The notes below the pieces were generated by a model. The model was not told where the DNA came from and did no database searches. It saw nothing but the letters and a program-made list of their open reading frames with translations. From Pseudomonadota bacterium (GTDB lineage Bacteria > Pseudomonadota > Alphaproteobacteria > Acetobacterales > Acetobacteraceae): a DNA stretch of 64,000 bases. Location: contig JAKADX010000001.1 of the NCBI GenBank assembly GCA_021818505.1, forward strand, positions 1 to 64,000. Reading direction: 5' to 3'. The position numbers were made by a program, and so were the translations under genes. Shown piece after piece: positions 17,916-29,503 of the stretch (position 1 is the stretch's first letter; each line of letters opens with the position of its first letter).

Positions 17916-18668
17916 TCATCCGCCTCCAGCTAGCGCCGCCAGCACCTCGCCGGCCGCGAACGCCTGCACCTGCGGCCCGGTTGCCAGCAGCAGGGTCCCG
18001 TCGGCGCCCAGTCCGGCAAACCGCCCCTCCCGCGTGGTCGCGCCGACACGCAGCACAATGGGCGTGCCCGGCAGCGGCCCATACGCCAGCCAGGCCGCCC
18101 GCACCGGCGCGAACCCCTCCTTTGCCCGCCGCGCGCGCCAATGGTCGAGCCGATCAAGCAGCGAGCGTGCGAATGCCACCGGCTCCGGGGCCGGGGCCAC
18201 GACAGCGAGGCAGGCGGTGGAGCGATCCGGCAACTCAGGTGCCACCGCAAGATTGACACCGAAGCCAATGACAAGGCTATCAAGCGTCCCGGCAGGCGCT
18301 GCCGTACTCTCGGTCAGGATACCCGCAAGCTTGGCACCGTCGAGCAGCACGTCATTGGGCCACTTCAGCGCTAGCGCACGCGTGTCGGGCAGCAGCGGCG
18401 CCAGCGTCGAGGCCAGCGCCACGGCCGCCAGCAGCGACCATTCGGCGGCGGTGCGCAGCGGTTCGGCGGGGCGGAGCAGCACTGAGAGGTAAAGATTTCC
18501 CGGCGGCGACTGCCAGCTACGGTCCCCGGTGCCCCGACCCTGCGTCTGCCGCAGTGCCAGCACCGCCAGTCCCTCGGCCTCGCCCTCGGCCGCGCGCGCA
18601 CGGCAGAGGTCCGAGGTCGAAGGGAGCCGGTCGTGAATCGCGAGCCGCCAACCCGCCGCCACGATCAC
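17916..18668 (-). CDS. birA: Biotin--protein ligase (no DNA-binding domain)
   Basis: A 250-residue enzyme that attaches biotin to the carboxylase carrier protein. The biotinyl-AMP loop appears as GRGTGDRSW followed by [11 protein letters not shown], and the catalytic-domain [17 protein letters not shown] is intact. No N-terminal winged helix is present, so unlike E. coli BirA it cannot act as a repressor. The start is GTG at 18668, overlapping the nuoN stop as GTGA; starting there gives [20 protein letters not shown], the expected length. The overlap implies translation coupled to the end of the nuo operon. Confidence 0.92.
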   Translation of the reverse strand: MIVAAGWRLAIHDRLPSTSDLCRARAAEGEAEGLAVLALRQTQGRGTGDRSWQSPPGNLYLSVLLRPAEPLRTAAEWSLLAAVALASTLAPLLPDTRALALKWPNDVLLDGAKLAGILTESTAAPAGTLDSLVIGFGVNLAVAPELPDRSTACLAVVAPAPEPVAFARSLLDRLDHWRARRAKEGFAPVRAAWLAYGPLPGTPIVLRVGATTREGRFAGLGADGTLLLATGPQVQAFAAGEVLAALAGGG

Positions 18669-20104
18669 CTGAACAGCACCGCCGCCGCCGTCTGCGCGGC
18701 ACCGACAAAGGGCGCGGGAATTACGAAAAACAGTGTCGTAAATAGCCCGGACACCGCGGCTAGAACGGAGAGCGAGGCAGGACGCGGGTCGAACGCCGCC
18801 TCGCCCTGGTCGAAATACATCACCTTGATGATGCGGATGTAGTAGTAGGCGCCAATCACGCTGGTCAGCACGCCGATTACCGCCAGCGCCCAGAGTCCGC
18901 TCTGCACGGCGGCCGTGAAGATGAAGTATTTCGCCCAGAATCCGGAGAATGGCGGGATTCCAGCCATGCTGAACATGAACACCGTGAACCACAGCGCCAG
19001 CGCCGGGTCGCGCCGCCCAAGCCCCGAAAGATCGGAAATCTGTTCGAGCATTTCGCCGCGCCGGCGCATCGCCAGAATGCAGGCGAAGGTACCCGCACTC
19101 ATGAATACGTAAGTGAGCAGATAGATAAGCACCCCACGCACGCCGACTGCGGTGCCAGCGGCCAGACCGATCAGCACGTAGCCCATGTGGCCGATGGCGG
19201 AATAGGCCATCAGCCGCTTGATGTTGCGCTGCCCGATCGCCGCGAACGCACCAAGCAGCACGGAGACGATGGCGATCAGCACGATCAGTTGCTGCCACTG
19301 CGCGAGCAGGTGGCCGAATGGGGTGGCCATCACCCGCACGAGCAGCGCCATCGCCGCAATCTTGGGCGATGTGCCCAGAAGCAACGTCACCGGCGTCGGC
19401 GCGCCCTCATACACATCCGGCGTCCACATGTGGAACGGCACCGCCGAGACCTTGAACGCCAACCCGACCACGACGAACACGATGCCGACGACCAGACCCG
19501 GCGAAGACTTGGCCGGGTCGCTCAACAAGACGGCAAGGTGATCGAACTGCATGGTGCCGGAGAAACCGTACACCAGTGAGATGCCATAGAGCAGCAGGCC
19601 GGAGGCCAACGAGCCAAGGACAAAATATTTCAGCCCCGCTTCCGCCGAACGCAACCGGTCGCGCGCGAACGCCGCGAGGACGTAGATGCTCAGCGACTGC
19701 AGCTCCAGTCCGACATACAGCGTCATCAGGTTCGCGGCCGATGCCATCACCATCATGCCGACGGTCGCGAACAGCAGCAGCACCGGAAACTCGAAACGGC
19801 GCAGATTCTCATGCTCGTTGTAGTCGAGCGAGGCGATCACCGCGAACGCCGAGCCGATCAGCACCAGGAGTTTGACGAAGCCGGAGAAGCTATCGACGAC
19901 AAACTGATCGTGATAGGCGAGCCCCGAGGGACCGGCGATTACCACCATCGCAGTCACGAGAAACGCACCAATGGTCAACATGCTGGCCAGTTGGAACGTG
20001 TCGCGCCGCTTCATCAGCGCGCCGACCATGAGGATCGCCATGCCCCAACAGACGAGCACGATCTCCGGCAGCGCCGTCGCCCAGTTCATCGTCATGGCAT
20101 TCAT
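18665..20104 (-). CDS. nuoN: NADH-quinone oxidoreductase subunit N
   Basis: A 479-residue antiporter-like proton-pumping subunit of complex I with about 14 transmembrane helices. It is related to NuoL and NuoM, with the discontinuous-helix region [21 protein letters not shown] around residues 220-240 carrying the conserved lysine and the proline-rich turn. The ATG at 20104 overlaps the nuoM stop (ATGA); in-frame ATGs at 20095 and 20089 are alternatives. It is the last nuo gene and overlaps birA by 4 bases. Confidence 0.96.
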   Translation of the reverse strand: MNAMTMNWATALPEIVLVCWGMAILMVGALMKRRDTFQLASMLTIGAFLVTAMVVIAGPSGLAYHDQFVVDSFSGFVKLLVLIGSAFAVIASLDYNEHENLRRFEFPVLLLFATVGMMVMASAANLMTLYVGLELQSLSIYVLAAFARDRLRSAEAGLKYFVLGSLASGLLLYGISLVYGFSGTMQFDHLAVLLSDPAKSSPGLVVGIVFVVVGLAFKVSAVPFHMWTPDVYEGAPTPVTLLLGTSPKIAAMALLVRVMATPFGHLLAQWQQLIVLIAIVSVLLGAFAAIGQRNIKRLMAYSAIGHMGYVLIGLAAGTAVGVRGVLIYLLTYVFMSAGTFACILAMRRRGEMLEQISDLSGLGRRDPALALWFTVFMFSMAGIPPFSGFWAKYFIFTAAVQSGLWALAVIGVLTSVIGAYYYIRIIKVMYFDQGEAAFDPRPASLSVLAAVSGLFTTLFFVIPAPFVGAAQTAAAVLFR

Positions 20105-21621
20105 GGCTTCACCGCCGCGAGCAGGGTCGGACCGTGCAGCGCCGCCTGGTGCTGCGTGACCATGGCGCCGACCGTTGCATCCCAAAAACTGCTGAAGCTG
20201 GCCGGATAGACGCCCATCCAAAGCGTGAGGACGACCAGCGGCGCAAACACCGCGATCTCGCGCGGCGACAAGTCAAGCATCGCCCGCAAATCGTCGCGCG
20301 TGATGCGCCCGAAGATGATGCGGCGATACAGCCAAAGCGCATAGGCTGCGCCCAGGATCATGCCGAGGCTGCCCAGCAGCGCCAGCCAGAATTGCACCCG
20401 GAACGCACCGACCAGGACGAGGAACTCACCGACGAAGCCCGACGTGCCGGGCAGCCCGACACTCGCCAGCGTGAACACCATGAACACGAAGGCATACGCC
20501 GGCATGCGGTCGGCCAATCCGCCGTAGCGTGCGATCTCGCGTGTGTGCAGTCGGTCATAGACGACGCCGACGCACAGAAACAGCGCGGCCGAGACGATGC
20601 CGTGGGAAAGCATCTGGAACATGGCCCCGGAAATGCCTTGCACGTTGGCGGTAAAGATGCCGATGGTCACGACCCCCATATGCGCGACCGAGGAATAGGC
20701 GATCAGCTTCTTCATGTCGGTCTGCGCGAACGCGACCAGCGAAGTATAGACCACCGCAATGATCGAGAGTGCATACATCAGCGGTGCAAGATGCGCGGAG
20801 GCGATCGGCAGCATTGGCAGCGAGAAGCGCAGGAAGCCGTAGCCGCCCATCTTCAGCAGCACGCCGGCCAGGATGACCGATCCAGCAGTCGGCGCCTCGA
20901 CATGCGCGTCCGGCAGCCAGGTGTGCACCGGCCACATCGGCACCTTCACCGCGAAGGACGCGAGAAAGGCGAGGAACAGCCAAGTTTGCATTGACGCCGG
21001 GAACGGCGTGTGGAGCAACGTCGGAATGTCCGTGGTGCCGGCCTGATACCACATCGCCAGCAGCGCCAGCAGCATCAGCACGGAGCCGGCAAGCGTGTAG
21101 AGAAAGAACTTGATCGCCGCGTAAACCCGCCGCGGGCCGCCCCAAATGCCTATGATGAGATACATCGGGATCAGCACGCCCTCGAAGAACATGTAGAAAA
21201 CAACGAAATCGAGGGCGGCGAACATACCGACCATCATGGTCTCGAGGATCAGGAAGGCGAGCATGTACTCGCGTACCCGCACCTTGATCGCATCCCAGCT
21301 CGCCAGGATGCAGATGGGCGTGAGCACGGTGGAGAGCAGCACGAACAGCACGGAGATGCCGTCCACGCCCAGTTTATATGTAATGTTCCATTGCGGCAGC
21401 CAGCTCGCGGTTTCGACAAATTGGAAGCCGGGATCGCCGGGGTCGAAGCGCACCCAGAGCACGACTGAAAGCACGAACACGATCAGGCTAGTCCACAGCG
21501 CCGTCCAGCGCGCGTTGGATGCAACTGTCTCCTCGTCGCCGCGCACGGCGAGGATGATCAGCCCGCCGACCAGCGGCAGCCAGGTGATCAGCGACAACAG
21601 GGGAAAGCCGGCGGCGTTCAT
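20101..21621 (-). CDS. nuoM: NADH-quinone oxidoreductase subunit M
   Basis: A 506-residue membrane subunit of complex I, one of the three Mrp-antiporter-like proton channels. [20 protein letters not shown] marks the conserved lysine and helix-breaking segment, and the [12 protein letters not shown] motif follows. The ATG at 21621 is chosen since GGTGAG precedes it and [20 protein letters not shown] matches a normal first helix; extending further upstream would run into nuoL. It overlaps nuoN by 4 bases. Confidence 0.96.
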   Translation of the reverse strand: MNAAGFPLLSLITWLPLVGGLIILAVRGDEETVASNARWTALWTSLIVFVLSVVLWVRFDPGDPGFQFVETASWLPQWNITYKLGVDGISVLFVLLSTVLTPICILASWDAIKVRVREYMLAFLILETMMVGMFAALDFVVFYMFFEGVLIPMYLIIGIWGGPRRVYAAIKFFLYTLAGSVLMLLALLAMWYQAGTTDIPTLLHTPFPASMQTWLFLAFLASFAVKVPMWPVHTWLPDAHVEAPTAGSVILAGVLLKMGGYGFLRFSLPMLPIASAHLAPLMYALSIIAVVYTSLVAFAQTDMKKLIAYSSVAHMGVVTIGIFTANVQGISGAMFQMLSHGIVSAALFLCVGVVYDRLHTREIARYGGLADRMPAYAFVFMVFTLASVGLPGTSGFVGEFLVLVGAFRVQFWLALLGSLGMILGAAYALWLYRRIIFGRITRDDLRAMLDLSPREIAVFAPLVVLTLWMGVYPASFSSFWDATVGAMVTQHQAALHGPTLLAAVKP

Positions 21622-21625
21622 GATC

Positions 21626-23560
21626 TCACCGGAGGAACAGCAGGAAGATGGTGACCAGCACGACAAGTCCGATCAGCATGCTGAAGGCATAGACAGCGAT
21701 CGACCCTGTTTGCAGCCGAACTGCACCGGCAGCCCCATCCTCGGTCAGTGCCGCCAGCCCGTTCGGCACGCCGTCGATGATGGTCGCGTCCCCGACCTGC
21801 CACAGCACACGCGCCAGTGCCTGATACGGACGCACGATGACCGCGGCATACAGGTCGTCGAAATACCACTTGTTCAGCAGGAACCGGTGGCCGGCCGGAA
21901 ATGCCGCAGCCAGCCGGACCGGCAGTTCCGGCATCACCATGTAGAACAGATAGGCCGTCGCGATGCCGAGGAGCCCGAATACCGTCGGCGCCAACACCAC
22001 CCAGGTCGGCAGACCCTCGAGATCCCGCAGCACATGGTTGGTGGGAGCGATCTGGATCGCGTTGCCCCAGAACGCCTGCCAATTCTCCCCGATCAGCGGC
22101 CGCGCCAGCAGGAAGCCCGCAGCCAGCGCGCCGATCGCCAGCAGCACCAGTGGTACCGTCATCACCGCCGGGCTCTCGTGGACATGCTCCATCACGTGCC
22201 GGTCGGCGCGCGACCGGCCGTGGAACGTCATCAGCAACAGGCGCCAGGAGTAGAACGCAGTCAGGAACGCCGCGATCAGTGTGCACCAGAAACCGTAGCG
22301 CCCGATGCCGGTGTCCGCTGCCCACGCCGCCTCCAGGATCGCGTCCTTGGAGTAGAAGCCGGCGAACGGGAAAACGCCGCCGAGCGCGAGGTTGCCTGCC
22401 CACATCACCGCGTAGGTTACCGGAATCAGGCGCCACAGCCCGCCCATCCGGCGCATGTCCTGCTCGTCGGACATGGCATGGATAACCGATCCGGCGGCAA
22501 GGAACAGCAACGCCTTGAAGAAGGCGTGCGTAAGGAGGTGGAAGATTGCGACCTGATAGGCACCCACACCGGCAGCAACAAACATATACCCAAGCTGCGA
22601 ACACGTGGAATAGGCGATGACGCGCTTGATGTCGTTCTGCACGCAGCCAATCGTTGCGGCAAACAGCGCGGTCGTGGCACCGATGAGCGTGATGAAGGTC
22701 AGCGCGGCAGGTGCGTAGTCCAGCACCGGCGAGAAGCGGGCGACCAAAAACACGCCCGCCGTCACCATGGTCGCGGCATGGATCAGTGCGGAGACAGGCG
22801 TCGGTCCCTCCATCGCATCGGGCAACCAGACATGCAGGCCGATCTGCGCCGACTTGCCCATCGCCCCAATGAATAGCAGGAAGCCGATCACTTCGTACGC
22901 GCGCCACGTATGGCCGAGCACATGGTAGCTCGCGTCCATATGCTCCTTGACCGAACCGAACACCGAGCTGAACTCGATGGAACCGAAGGTCAGGAAAACA
23001 AGCGCGATGCCAAGCGCAAATCCAAGGTCGCCGACCCGGTTGACGATGAACGCCTCCATCGCAGCGGCGCCTGCACTCGGCCGATAGTACCAGTAGCCGA
23101 TGAGCAGGTACGACATCAGGCCTACACCCTCCCAGCCAAAAAACAGCTGCAAGAGGTTGTCGGCCGTCACCAGCATCAGCATGGCGAAGCTGAACAGGCT
23201 GAGATAACTGAAGAAGCGCCAGATGGTGTGGTTCTCATCATGCACCATGTAGCCGACGCTGTAGATGTGGATGAGCGTCGCGACCACCGTCACCATCACC
23301 ACCATCGCCACCGCCAGCGCGTCGTAGCGCAGCGCCCAGGAGACGTGGAACGAACCGGCCTCGACCCAGGTCCCGAGCGACACCACGCCCTGCGGCGCGC
23401 CGTCCACCAGTTGGACCAGAGATATCACGGCGCACACCGAGGCCAGCAGCATGCAGATGATCGTCACCGCCTGCGCGGCACGATCGCCGATCGCCTTGCC
23501 AAACAGGCCGGCGACGGTGGATCCGACCAGGGGCGCGAAGATCGCGACGGCATAGAGCAT
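21626..23560 (-). CDS. nuoL: NADH-quinone oxidoreductase subunit L
   Basis: The largest membrane subunit of complex I, 644 residues with about 16 helices including the long amphipathic C-terminal helix that lies along the membrane arm. [21 protein letters not shown] carries the conserved lysine of the proton channel and is diagnostic for NuoL. The order nuoK-L-M-N with spacings of 3-4 bases indicates one co-translated unit. Start and length agree with homologues. Confidence 0.97.
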   Translation of the reverse strand: MLYAVAIFAPLVGSTVAGLFGKAIGDRAAQAVTIICMLLASVCAVISLVQLVDGAPQGVVSLGTWVEAGSFHVSWALRYDALAVAMVVMVTVVATLIHIYSVGYMVHDENHTIWRFFSYLSLFSFAMLMLVTADNLLQLFFGWEGVGLMSYLLIGYWYYRPSAGAAAMEAFIVNRVGDLGFALGIALVFLTFGSIEFSSVFGSVKEHMDASYHVLGHTWRAYEVIGFLLFIGAMGKSAQIGLHVWLPDAMEGPTPVSALIHAATMVTAGVFLVARFSPVLDYAPAALTFITLIGATTALFAATIGCVQNDIKRVIAYSTCSQLGYMFVAAGVGAYQVAIFHLLTHAFFKALLFLAAGSVIHAMSDEQDMRRMGGLWRLIPVTYAVMWAGNLALGGVFPFAGFYSKDAILEAAWAADTGIGRYGFWCTLIAAFLTAFYSWRLLLMTFHGRSRADRHVMEHVHESPAVMTVPLVLLAIGALAAGFLLARPLIGENWQAFWGNAIQIAPTNHVLRDLEGLPTWVVLAPTVFGLLGIATAYLFYMVMPELPVRLAAAFPAGHRFLLNKWYFDDLYAAVIVRPYQALARVLWQVGDATIIDGVPNGLAALTEDGAAGAVRLQTGSIAVYAFSMLIGLVVLVTIFLLFLR

Positions 23561-23563
23561 CAG

Positions 23564-23875
23564 TCAGCCCTTCATCAGATTCACGTCCTCGACCTGGATC
23601 GAGCCGCGATTGCGGAAGTAGACAACTACGATGGCCAGCCCGATCGCCGCTTCGGCCGCTGCAACAGTGAGCGTGAACATCACGAACACCTGCCCCACCA
23701 GATCCTGCAGCAATCCGGAAAAGGCAACCAGATTGAGGTTGGCGGCGAGCAGGATCAGCTCGATCGACATAAGGATGATGATGACGTTCTTGCGGTTCAG
23801 AAAAATCCCGAACACGCCAAGCACCAGCAGCAGTCCGGCAACGACGAGGTAGTGCCCGATGGAAACCGGCAGCAT
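23564..23875 (-). CDS. nuoK: NADH-quinone oxidoreductase subunit K
   Basis: A 103-residue membrane subunit with three helices. The buried glutamates of the proton path are visible in [20 protein letters not shown] and in the third helix ([16 protein letters not shown]). The length is normal. It lies between nuoJ and nuoL with 3-base gaps. Confidence 0.97.
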   Translation of the reverse strand: MLPVSIGHYLVVAGLLLVLGVFGIFLNRKNVIIILMSIELILLAANLNLVAFSGLLQDLVGQVFVMFTLTVAAAEAAIGLAIVVVYFRNRGSIQVEDVNLMKG

Positions 23876-23878
23876 GGC

Positions 23879-24574
23879 CTAATGTTCCTCGCTATGGGCG
23901 TGTCCGATCTCGACCAGGGCCGGCGCCTCCTCTGGCTCGGTCGCCAACGGCCGACGGATGCCGACGCGCGCGATACCCGCGCCGAGCGGCACGTCGATGA
24001 GTTCCAGCGTGTCGGTCGGCCGTCGCGCGGTCTGTATGGCGATACTCTGGCGGCGCGAGGCGCGGCGATCACGCAGCGTCAGCACGATCGCTCCGATCAT
24101 CGCCACCAGGAGTACAAGACCAGCAGTCTGGAACAGAAAGATGTAATCGGTATAGAGCAATGTTCCGAGCTGCGCGGTGTTGTGCGTGTCGGGAGCTACC
24201 GGCGCGAACCGCAGCGCGGCCGACTCCGGCGCCAGCTGCCAGCCGCCCACAACAGCGGCGATTTCGACGAAAAGCACCACGCCAATCGCGAGTCCCACGG
24301 GCAAATAACGTTGAAAGCCTGAGCGCAGTTCGGCGAAGTTGATGTCCAGCATCATCACGACGAACAGGAACAGCACGGCCACCGCGCCGACATAGACGAT
24401 GACCAGGATCATCGCCAGGAACTCGGCGCCGGCGAGCAGGAACAGCCCAGCGGCGTTGAAGAACGCCAGGATCAGGAACAACACGGAATGCACCGGGTTG
24501 CGCGCACTGACCACCATCGCCGCCGATATCAGCAGGACGGCCGAGAACACGTAGAAAGCGGGGACGGCTAACAT
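23879..24574 (-). CDS. nuoJ: NADH-quinone oxidoreductase subunit J
   Basis: A 231-residue subunit of the membrane arm with five predicted helices. The conserved third-helix stretch ILVIVYVGAVAVLFLFVVMML, containing the pi-bulge tyrosine and glycine, identifies it. The C-terminal about 60 residues beyond the last helix (rich in Arg, then Pro, Glu and His) form a hydrophilic tail that is variable between species. nuoI ends 45 bases upstream, the widest gap in the operon. Confidence 0.95.
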   Translation of the reverse strand: MLAVPAFYVFSAVLLISAAMVVSARNPVHSVLFLILAFFNAAGLFLLAGAEFLAMILVIVYVGAVAVLFLFVVMMLDINFAELRSGFQRYLPVGLAIGVVLFVEIAAVVGGWQLAPESAALRFAPVAPDTHNTAQLGTLLYTDYIFLFQTAGLVLLVAMIGAIVLTLRDRRASRRQSIAIQTARRPTDTLELIDVPLGAGIARVGIRRPLATEPEEAPALVEIGHAHSEEH

Positions 24575-24619
24575 GCAAGCCTCGCGGCCGGGTTGTGGGG
24601 CGTCATACTGCGTGCACGC

Positions 24620-25108
24620 TCAACGGTATGGCGCGTCGAGTTCCAGCCGCCGCGCCAACTCCGGTTCCCACCGGTCGCCGTTGGCGAGCAGCTTCGCCTT
24701 GTCGTACATCAGCTCCTCGCGCGTCTCAGTGGCGAACTCGAAGTTGGGACCTTCGACGATGGCATCGACCGGGCACGCCTCCTCGCAAAGACCGCAGTAG
24801 ATGCACTTGGTCATATCGATGTCGTAGCGCGTCGTGCGGCGCGATCCATCGGCGCGTGGCTCGGCCTCGATGGTGATGGCAAGTGCCGGACAGATCGCTT
24901 CGCACAGCTTGCAGGCGATGCAACGCTCCTCGCCGTTCGGGTAACGGCGCAACGCGTGTTCGCCGCGAAAGCGCGGGCCGATCGGCCCCTTCTCGTAGGG
25001 ATAGTTTATGGTCGCCTTGCGCCGGAACATGAACCGCAGGGTCAACGCCATGCCCTGAAACAGTTCGCCCAGCAACAGGCTGCGCGCGGTTCGATCGAGG
25101 AAGGCCAT
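24620..25108 (-). CDS. nuoI: NADH-quinone oxidoreductase subunit I
   Basis: A 162-residue peripheral-arm subunit carrying two 4Fe-4S clusters (N6a and N6b). The ligands are seen as [12 protein letters not shown] and [12 protein letters not shown]. An amphipathic N-terminal helix and [15 protein letters not shown] precede them. The ATG at 25108 ([15 protein letters not shown]) lies just past the nuoH stop and gives the standard length; extending further upstream would invade nuoH. Confidence 0.97.
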   Translation of the reverse strand: MAFLDRTARSLLLGELFQGMALTLRFMFRRKATINYPYEKGPIGPRFRGEHALRRYPNGEERCIACKLCEAICPALAITIEAEPRADGSRRTTRYDIDMTKCIYCGLCEEACPVDAIVEGPNFEFATETREELMYDKAKLLANGDRWEPELARRLELDAPYR

Positions 25109-25110
25109 GG

Positions 25111-26118
25111 TCACGCTCCCTGTGGCAGCCAGCCGAACAGCATCAGCGCCCCAGCGGTCAGCACCAGCCAGAAGAGCGACAGCGGCAGGAACACCTTCCA
25201 ACCGAGCCGCATCAACTGGTCATAGCGGTAGCGCGGGAAGGTGCCGCGCACCCAGATAAAGACGAACAGGCAAAGACAGACCTTGAGGATGAACCAGATC
25301 GGCCCCAGTGCGGGCCACAAGCCGAACGGCCCCAGCCAGCCGCCGAGGAACAGGATGGTGGTCATCCCGCTCATCGTGATCATGCTGGTGTACTCACCGA
25401 GGAAGAACAGCGCGAATGCCATAGCGCTGTATTCGACGAAGAAGCCGGCGACGATCTCGCTCTCGCCCTCGGGCAAATCGAACGGTGAGCGGTTGGTTTC
25501 AGCGAGGGCGGAGATGAAGAATACGACGAACATCGGCAGCAAAGGTAGGCAGAACCAGATGTGCCGCTGCGCCAGCACGATGTCGTTGAGGTTCAGGCTG
25601 CCGACGCACAGCAGCACGCTGACCATGACGAAGCCTATCGAGACTTCGTACGACACCATCTGCGCGGCACTGCGCATCGCGCCAAGGAAGGCGTATTTCG
25701 AGTTGCTCGCCCAGCCGGCAATGATGATGCCGTAGACGCCCAGAGACGAAATTGCGAACAGATAAAGCACGCCAACATTGATGTCCGCGAGCGCCCACCC
25801 GTCATTGACCGGGATCACCGCCCAGGCGATGGCCGCCAGCCCAAAGGTCAGCATCGGCGCCATCAGGAACAGGGCTCGATTCGCCCCGGTCGGGATGATG
25901 GTCTCCTTCATCACCATTTTGATGGCGTCGGCAAAAGGCTGCAGCAGGCCGAAGGGCCCGACCACGTTGGGGCCCTTGCGCAACTGGATCGCCGCCAGCA
26001 CCTTGCGTTCGGCAAGCGTCAGATAGGCCATCAGCAGCAGCACCGGCACCAGGATCGCCAGCACCTCAAGCACCGTCAGAACTGTGATGCCAATCGGAGT
26101 CGCCCAGAAGCCTGTCAT
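25111..26118 (-). CDS. nuoH: NADH-quinone oxidoreductase subunit H
   Basis: A 335-residue, eight-helix subunit that forms the quinone chamber at the junction of the two arms. The conserved loop [22 protein letters not shown] and the acidic loop [21 protein letters not shown] are both intact and are the best-conserved parts of the family. It is placed between nuoG and nuoI with 2-3-base gaps. Confidence 0.97.
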   Translation of the reverse strand: MTGFWATPIGITVLTVLEVLAILVPVLLLMAYLTLAERKVLAAIQLRKGPNVVGPFGLLQPFADAIKMVMKETIIPTGANRALFLMAPMLTFGLAAIAWAVIPVNDGWALADINVGVLYLFAISSLGVYGIIIAGWASNSKYAFLGAMRSAAQMVSYEVSIGFVMVSVLLCVGSLNLNDIVLAQRHIWFCLPLLPMFVVFFISALAETNRSPFDLPEGESEIVAGFFVEYSAMAFALFFLGEYTSMITMSGMTTILFLGGWLGPFGLWPALGPIWFILKVCLCLFVFIWVRGTFPRYRYDQLMRLGWKVFLPLSLFWLVLTAGALMLFGWLPQGA

Positions 26119-26121
26119 GGC

Positions 26122-28188
26122 CTACTCCGCCGCCACGGCCATGCCGGGCCGATAGATCGCGGCACATTCGGCCATCGTCGGACTGGCCCTGCTGATCGCG
26201 TCAGTCTGATAGTACGTCTGAAACAAGGGCAGGAACGGCTCGGTGCCGATCGCGCTGGGGTCGCCCGCGGGTGGCGTCATGTCCGAGACGCCGAAATGCG
26301 GCGATATGTCGAGCCGAGCGAACACCGGATTGAGCTGCTCCATGCGCGCACGTACTGCCTCAATCGTGTCATAGGGCAGGCGGCGACCGATGCGGTCGCT
26401 GAGCGCCCGCACGATCTTCCAATCCTCCCGCGCCTGCCCCGGCGGATAGGTAGCGAAGAAGCCGCGCTGCACCCGCCCCTCGGTATTGACGTAGGTGCCG
26501 TTCTTTTCGGTGTAGGCGGCACCCGGAAGGATCACATCGGCTCGCGACGCTCCGTGATCGCCGTGATGGCCCTGGTAGATCACGAACGTGTTGCGCCCGA
26601 TGCGCGCAGGATCGAACTCGTCCGCCCCGAGCAGCCACAACACATCGACGCCGCCGCCGAGCATCCCGGTAAAATCCTTGCCGCGCGGTCCGGGCAGGAA
26701 GCGCAGGTCCAGCGCGCCGACACGGGCCGCCGCCGTGTGCAGCACGTTGAAGCCGTGCCAATCGGGCGTCATCATACCGGTCGCCGCAGCCAACTGCCAG
26801 GACGCAGCAAGAACCGCAGCGCCGTCAGGCCGCGTCAGCGCCGCCTGGCCGAGAATCAGCATCGGGCGCTTGGCCGAGCGTAGTGTGCGCCCGACGTCGC
26901 TGCTCTCGTCAGCCAGGGTTGCGAGCGCGCGGGGCGTATTCTCGAGCCAGTGCACGGCATAGGTGAGCTCGGCATGTGGCGCGACAGCGAACACCGGCAT
27001 CCGACCGCTGAGCGCAAGCCAGCGCTTGCGGATACGGGCGTTGATCAGCGGCGCCTCGTGACGAGGATTGGTGCCCACCAGAAGCACCGCATCCGCGTCC
27101 TCGATGCCAGCAATCGTCGTGTTGAAGGTGTAGAAGTCGCGACGTGAGACATCGACCGCGGCGCCGTCCTGCCGGCAATCCAGGTTTTGCGACCCGAGGG
27201 TCGCCATCAGGTCCTTCAGCGCCAGCATGCTCTCGACATCGACCAGGTTGCCGGCGACGGCTCCGATCCGATCGCCCGTCGCCCCATCGAGCCGCATTGC
27301 GATAGCGTCGAACGCCTCCTCCCAGGTCGCGCGCTGCAACGTACCATCCCGCCGCACCCAACACGCATCCAGCCGCCGCCGCTTCAGCCCATCGATGGCA
27401 AAGCGGGACTTGTCGGCCAGCCACTCCTCGTTCACGTCGTCATTCACGCGGGGCAGGATGCGGAGCACAGCCGGACCGCGCGCATCGATGCGGATATTGG
27501 CGCCGACTGCATCCAGTACGTCGATGCTGTCGGTCTTGCGCAGCTCCCACGGCCGCGCCACGAACGCGTATGGCTTGGAGGTCAGCGCGCCGACCGGGCA
27601 TATGTCGATCAAATTGCCCGACAGCTCAGACGTGAGCGCACGCTCGACATAGGTGCCGACTTCCATGTTCTCGCCGCGCGATGTTGCGCCGAGTTCGGGT
27701 ACACCCGCGATCTCGGAGGCAAAGCGGATGCAGCGCGTGCATTGGATACAGCGCGTCATCACGGTCTTGACCAGTGGGCCGAGATACTTGTCCTTGACCG
27801 CGCGCTTGTTCTCGGCGTAGCGCGAGTGATCCATGCCGTATCCGATTGCCTGATCCTGCAGGTCGCACTCGCCCCCTTGATCGCAGATCGGGCAGTCGAG
27901 CGGATGATTGATCAGCAGGAATTCCATGACGCCGCGCCGCGCCGCGCGCACCATCGGGCTGTCGGTATGCACCACCATTCCATCGGCGACCGGATAGGAG
28001 CAGGACGAGATCGGCTTGGGCGGCGCCTTCTCGATCTCGACCAGGCACATGCGGCAATTTCCCGCCACAGACAGCCGGTCGTGGTAGCAGAAGCGCGGGA
28101 TCTCCTTGCCCGCGGCCTCACAGGCTTGCAGCACGTTGGCGCCGGGCGGAACCTCAACCTCGATCCCATCGACGGTAACCTTGACCAT
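26122..28188 (-). CDS. nuoG: NADH-quinone oxidoreductase subunit G
   Basis: A 688-residue peripheral subunit. The N-terminal ferredoxin-like domain has cysteines in CYHDRLSVAGNCRMCLVE (2Fe-2S). DHPLDCPICDQGGECDLQD-type ligands (here beginning NHPLDCPICD) and CIQCTRCIRFASE hold the 4Fe-4S clusters. The remainder is a molybdopterin-oxidoreductase-like domain without cofactor. It transfers electrons from NuoEF toward NuoI. The length is typical of alphaproteobacterial NuoG and shorter than in E. coli. Confidence 0.96.
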   Translation of the reverse strand: MVKVTVDGIEVEVPPGANVLQACEAAGKEIPRFCYHDRLSVAGNCRMCLVEIEKAPPKPISSCSYPVADGMVVHTDSPMVRAARRGVMEFLLINHPLDCPICDQGGECDLQDQAIGYGMDHSRYAENKRAVKDKYLGPLVKTVMTRCIQCTRCIRFASEIAGVPELGATSRGENMEVGTYVERALTSELSGNLIDICPVGALTSKPYAFVARPWELRKTDSIDVLDAVGANIRIDARGPAVLRILPRVNDDVNEEWLADKSRFAIDGLKRRRLDACWVRRDGTLQRATWEEAFDAIAMRLDGATGDRIGAVAGNLVDVESMLALKDLMATLGSQNLDCRQDGAAVDVSRRDFYTFNTTIAGIEDADAVLLVGTNPRHEAPLINARIRKRWLALSGRMPVFAVAPHAELTYAVHWLENTPRALATLADESSDVGRTLRSAKRPMLILGQAALTRPDGAAVLAASWQLAAATGMMTPDWHGFNVLHTAAARVGALDLRFLPGPRGKDFTGMLGGGVDVLWLLGADEFDPARIGRNTFVIYQGHHGDHGASRADVILPGAAYTEKNGTYVNTEGRVQRGFFATYPPGQAREDWKIVRALSDRIGRRLPYDTIEAVRARMEQLNPVFARLDISPHFGVSDMTPPAGDPSAIGTEPFLPLFQTYYQTDAISRASPTMAECAAIYRPGMAVAAE

Positions 28189-28192
28189 GGCG

Positions 28193-29497
28193 CTACTCCG
28201 CCGCCATCGGCAGCGGACGCATGGTCCGGCCGGATTTGTACTGGGCGATCCGTTCCTCGATCACTGGGCGGAAATGCCGGATCAGACCCTGGATTGGCCA
28301 TGCCGCGGCGTCACCGAGTGCGCAGATCGTGTGACCCTCGATCTGCCGCGTCACTTGCTCCAGCGTATCGATCTCTTCCGGTTCCGCTCGGCCGTACACC
28401 ATGCGGTTCATCACCCGCATCATCCAGCCTGTGCCCTCACGGCACGGTGTGCACTGCCCGCAGCTCTCGTGCTTGTAGAATTGCGAGAGCCGCGCGATTG
28501 CCTTGATGATGTCGGTAGAACGGTCCATGACGATCACCGCCGCGGTGCCGAGCCCGCTCTTTACGTCGCGCAGACTGTCGAAATCCATCAGCACGGTGTC
28601 ACAGATCGATTTCGGGATCACCGGCACCGACGATCCACCCGGAATCACCGCCAGCAGATTTTCCCACCCGCCGCGCACCCCCCCGGCATAGCGCTCGATC
28701 AGTTCGCGCAAGGGGATACCGAGTTCTTCTTCGACATTGCACGGCTTGTTCACATGCCCGGAGATGCAGAACAGCTTTGTGCCCGTATTCTTCGGCCGCC
28801 CCAGCGCGGAGAACCACGCGGCACCCCGGCGCAGGATGGTCGGCGCCACCGCGATGCTCTCGACATTGTTCACCGTCGTCGGGCAGCCGTACAGACCTAC
28901 CGCCGCGGGGAACGGCGGCTTGAGCCGCGGCATGCCCTTCTTGCCTTCCAGGCTTTCCAGCAGCGCGGTTTCCTCGCCGCAGATATAGGCGCCGGCACCG
29001 CGATGCACGTAGAGATCAAAGTCCCAGCCGGAGCCACAGGCGTTGCGCCCGATCAGCCCGGCTTCATACGCTTGGTCGACAGCGGCCTGCAGGCGCTGCG
29101 CCTCGGCGTGGAACTCGCCGCGGATATAGATGTAGCAGACATGCGCCCGCATCGCGAAAGAAGCGAGCAGGCAGCCCTCGACCAGCTTGTGCGGGTCGTT
29201 GCGCAAGATGTCGCGGTCCTTGCAAGTGCCCGGCTCGCTTTCGTCGGCGTTGACGACGAGGTAGTGTGGTCGCTCGCCGACCTGCTTGGGCATGAACGAC
29301 CATTTCATGCCGGTGGGGAACCCTGCACCGCCGCGCCCGCGCAGGCCGGACGCCTTCATCTCCTCGACCAGCGCGTCCGGTCCACGCGCCATGATCGCGG
29401 CCGTCCCGTCCCAGTCGCCCCGCGCGCGCGCGCCAGTCAAACCCCAGTCATGCAGCCCGTAGAGGTTGGTGAAGATGCGGTCCGCGTCACTCAGCAT
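28193..29497 (-). CDS. nuoF: NADH-quinone oxidoreductase subunit F
   Basis: A 434-residue NADH-binding subunit with FMN and one 4Fe-4S cluster. The NADH/FMN-binding region is visible as [16 protein letters not shown] and [14 protein letters not shown], and the cluster ligands as [11 protein letters not shown] followed by a distal cysteine in [13 protein letters not shown]. It is the entry point of electrons from NADH. Flanked by nuoE and nuoG with gaps of 4-6 bases. Confidence 0.97.
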   Translation of the reverse strand: MLSDADRIFTNLYGLHDWGLTGARARGDWDGTAAIMARGPDALVEEMKASGLRGRGGAGFPTGMKWSFMPKQVGERPHYLVVNADESEPGTCKDRDILRNDPHKLVEGCLLASFAMRAHVCYIYIRGEFHAEAQRLQAAVDQAYEAGLIGRNACGSGWDFDLYVHRGAGAYICGEETALLESLEGKKGMPRLKPPFPAAVGLYGCPTTVNNVESIAVAPTILRRGAAWFSALGRPKNTGTKLFCISGHVNKPCNVEEELGIPLRELIERYAGGVRGGWENLLAVIPGGSSVPVIPKSICDTVLMDFDSLRDVKSGLGTAAVIVMDRSTDIIKAIARLSQFYKHESCGQCTPCREGTGWMMRVMNRMVYGRAEPEEIDTLEQVTRQIEGHTICALGDAAAWPIQGLIRHFRPVIEERIAQYKSGRTMRPLPMAAE

Positions 29498-29503
29498 CTC
29501 GCG

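Noticed and set aside
15452-18256. 934-codon plus-strand open frame opposite rnj, coaX and birA.
   Set aside because: It spans three well-supported genes in antisense; low-complexity His/Arg/Ala composition and no recognisable domain.
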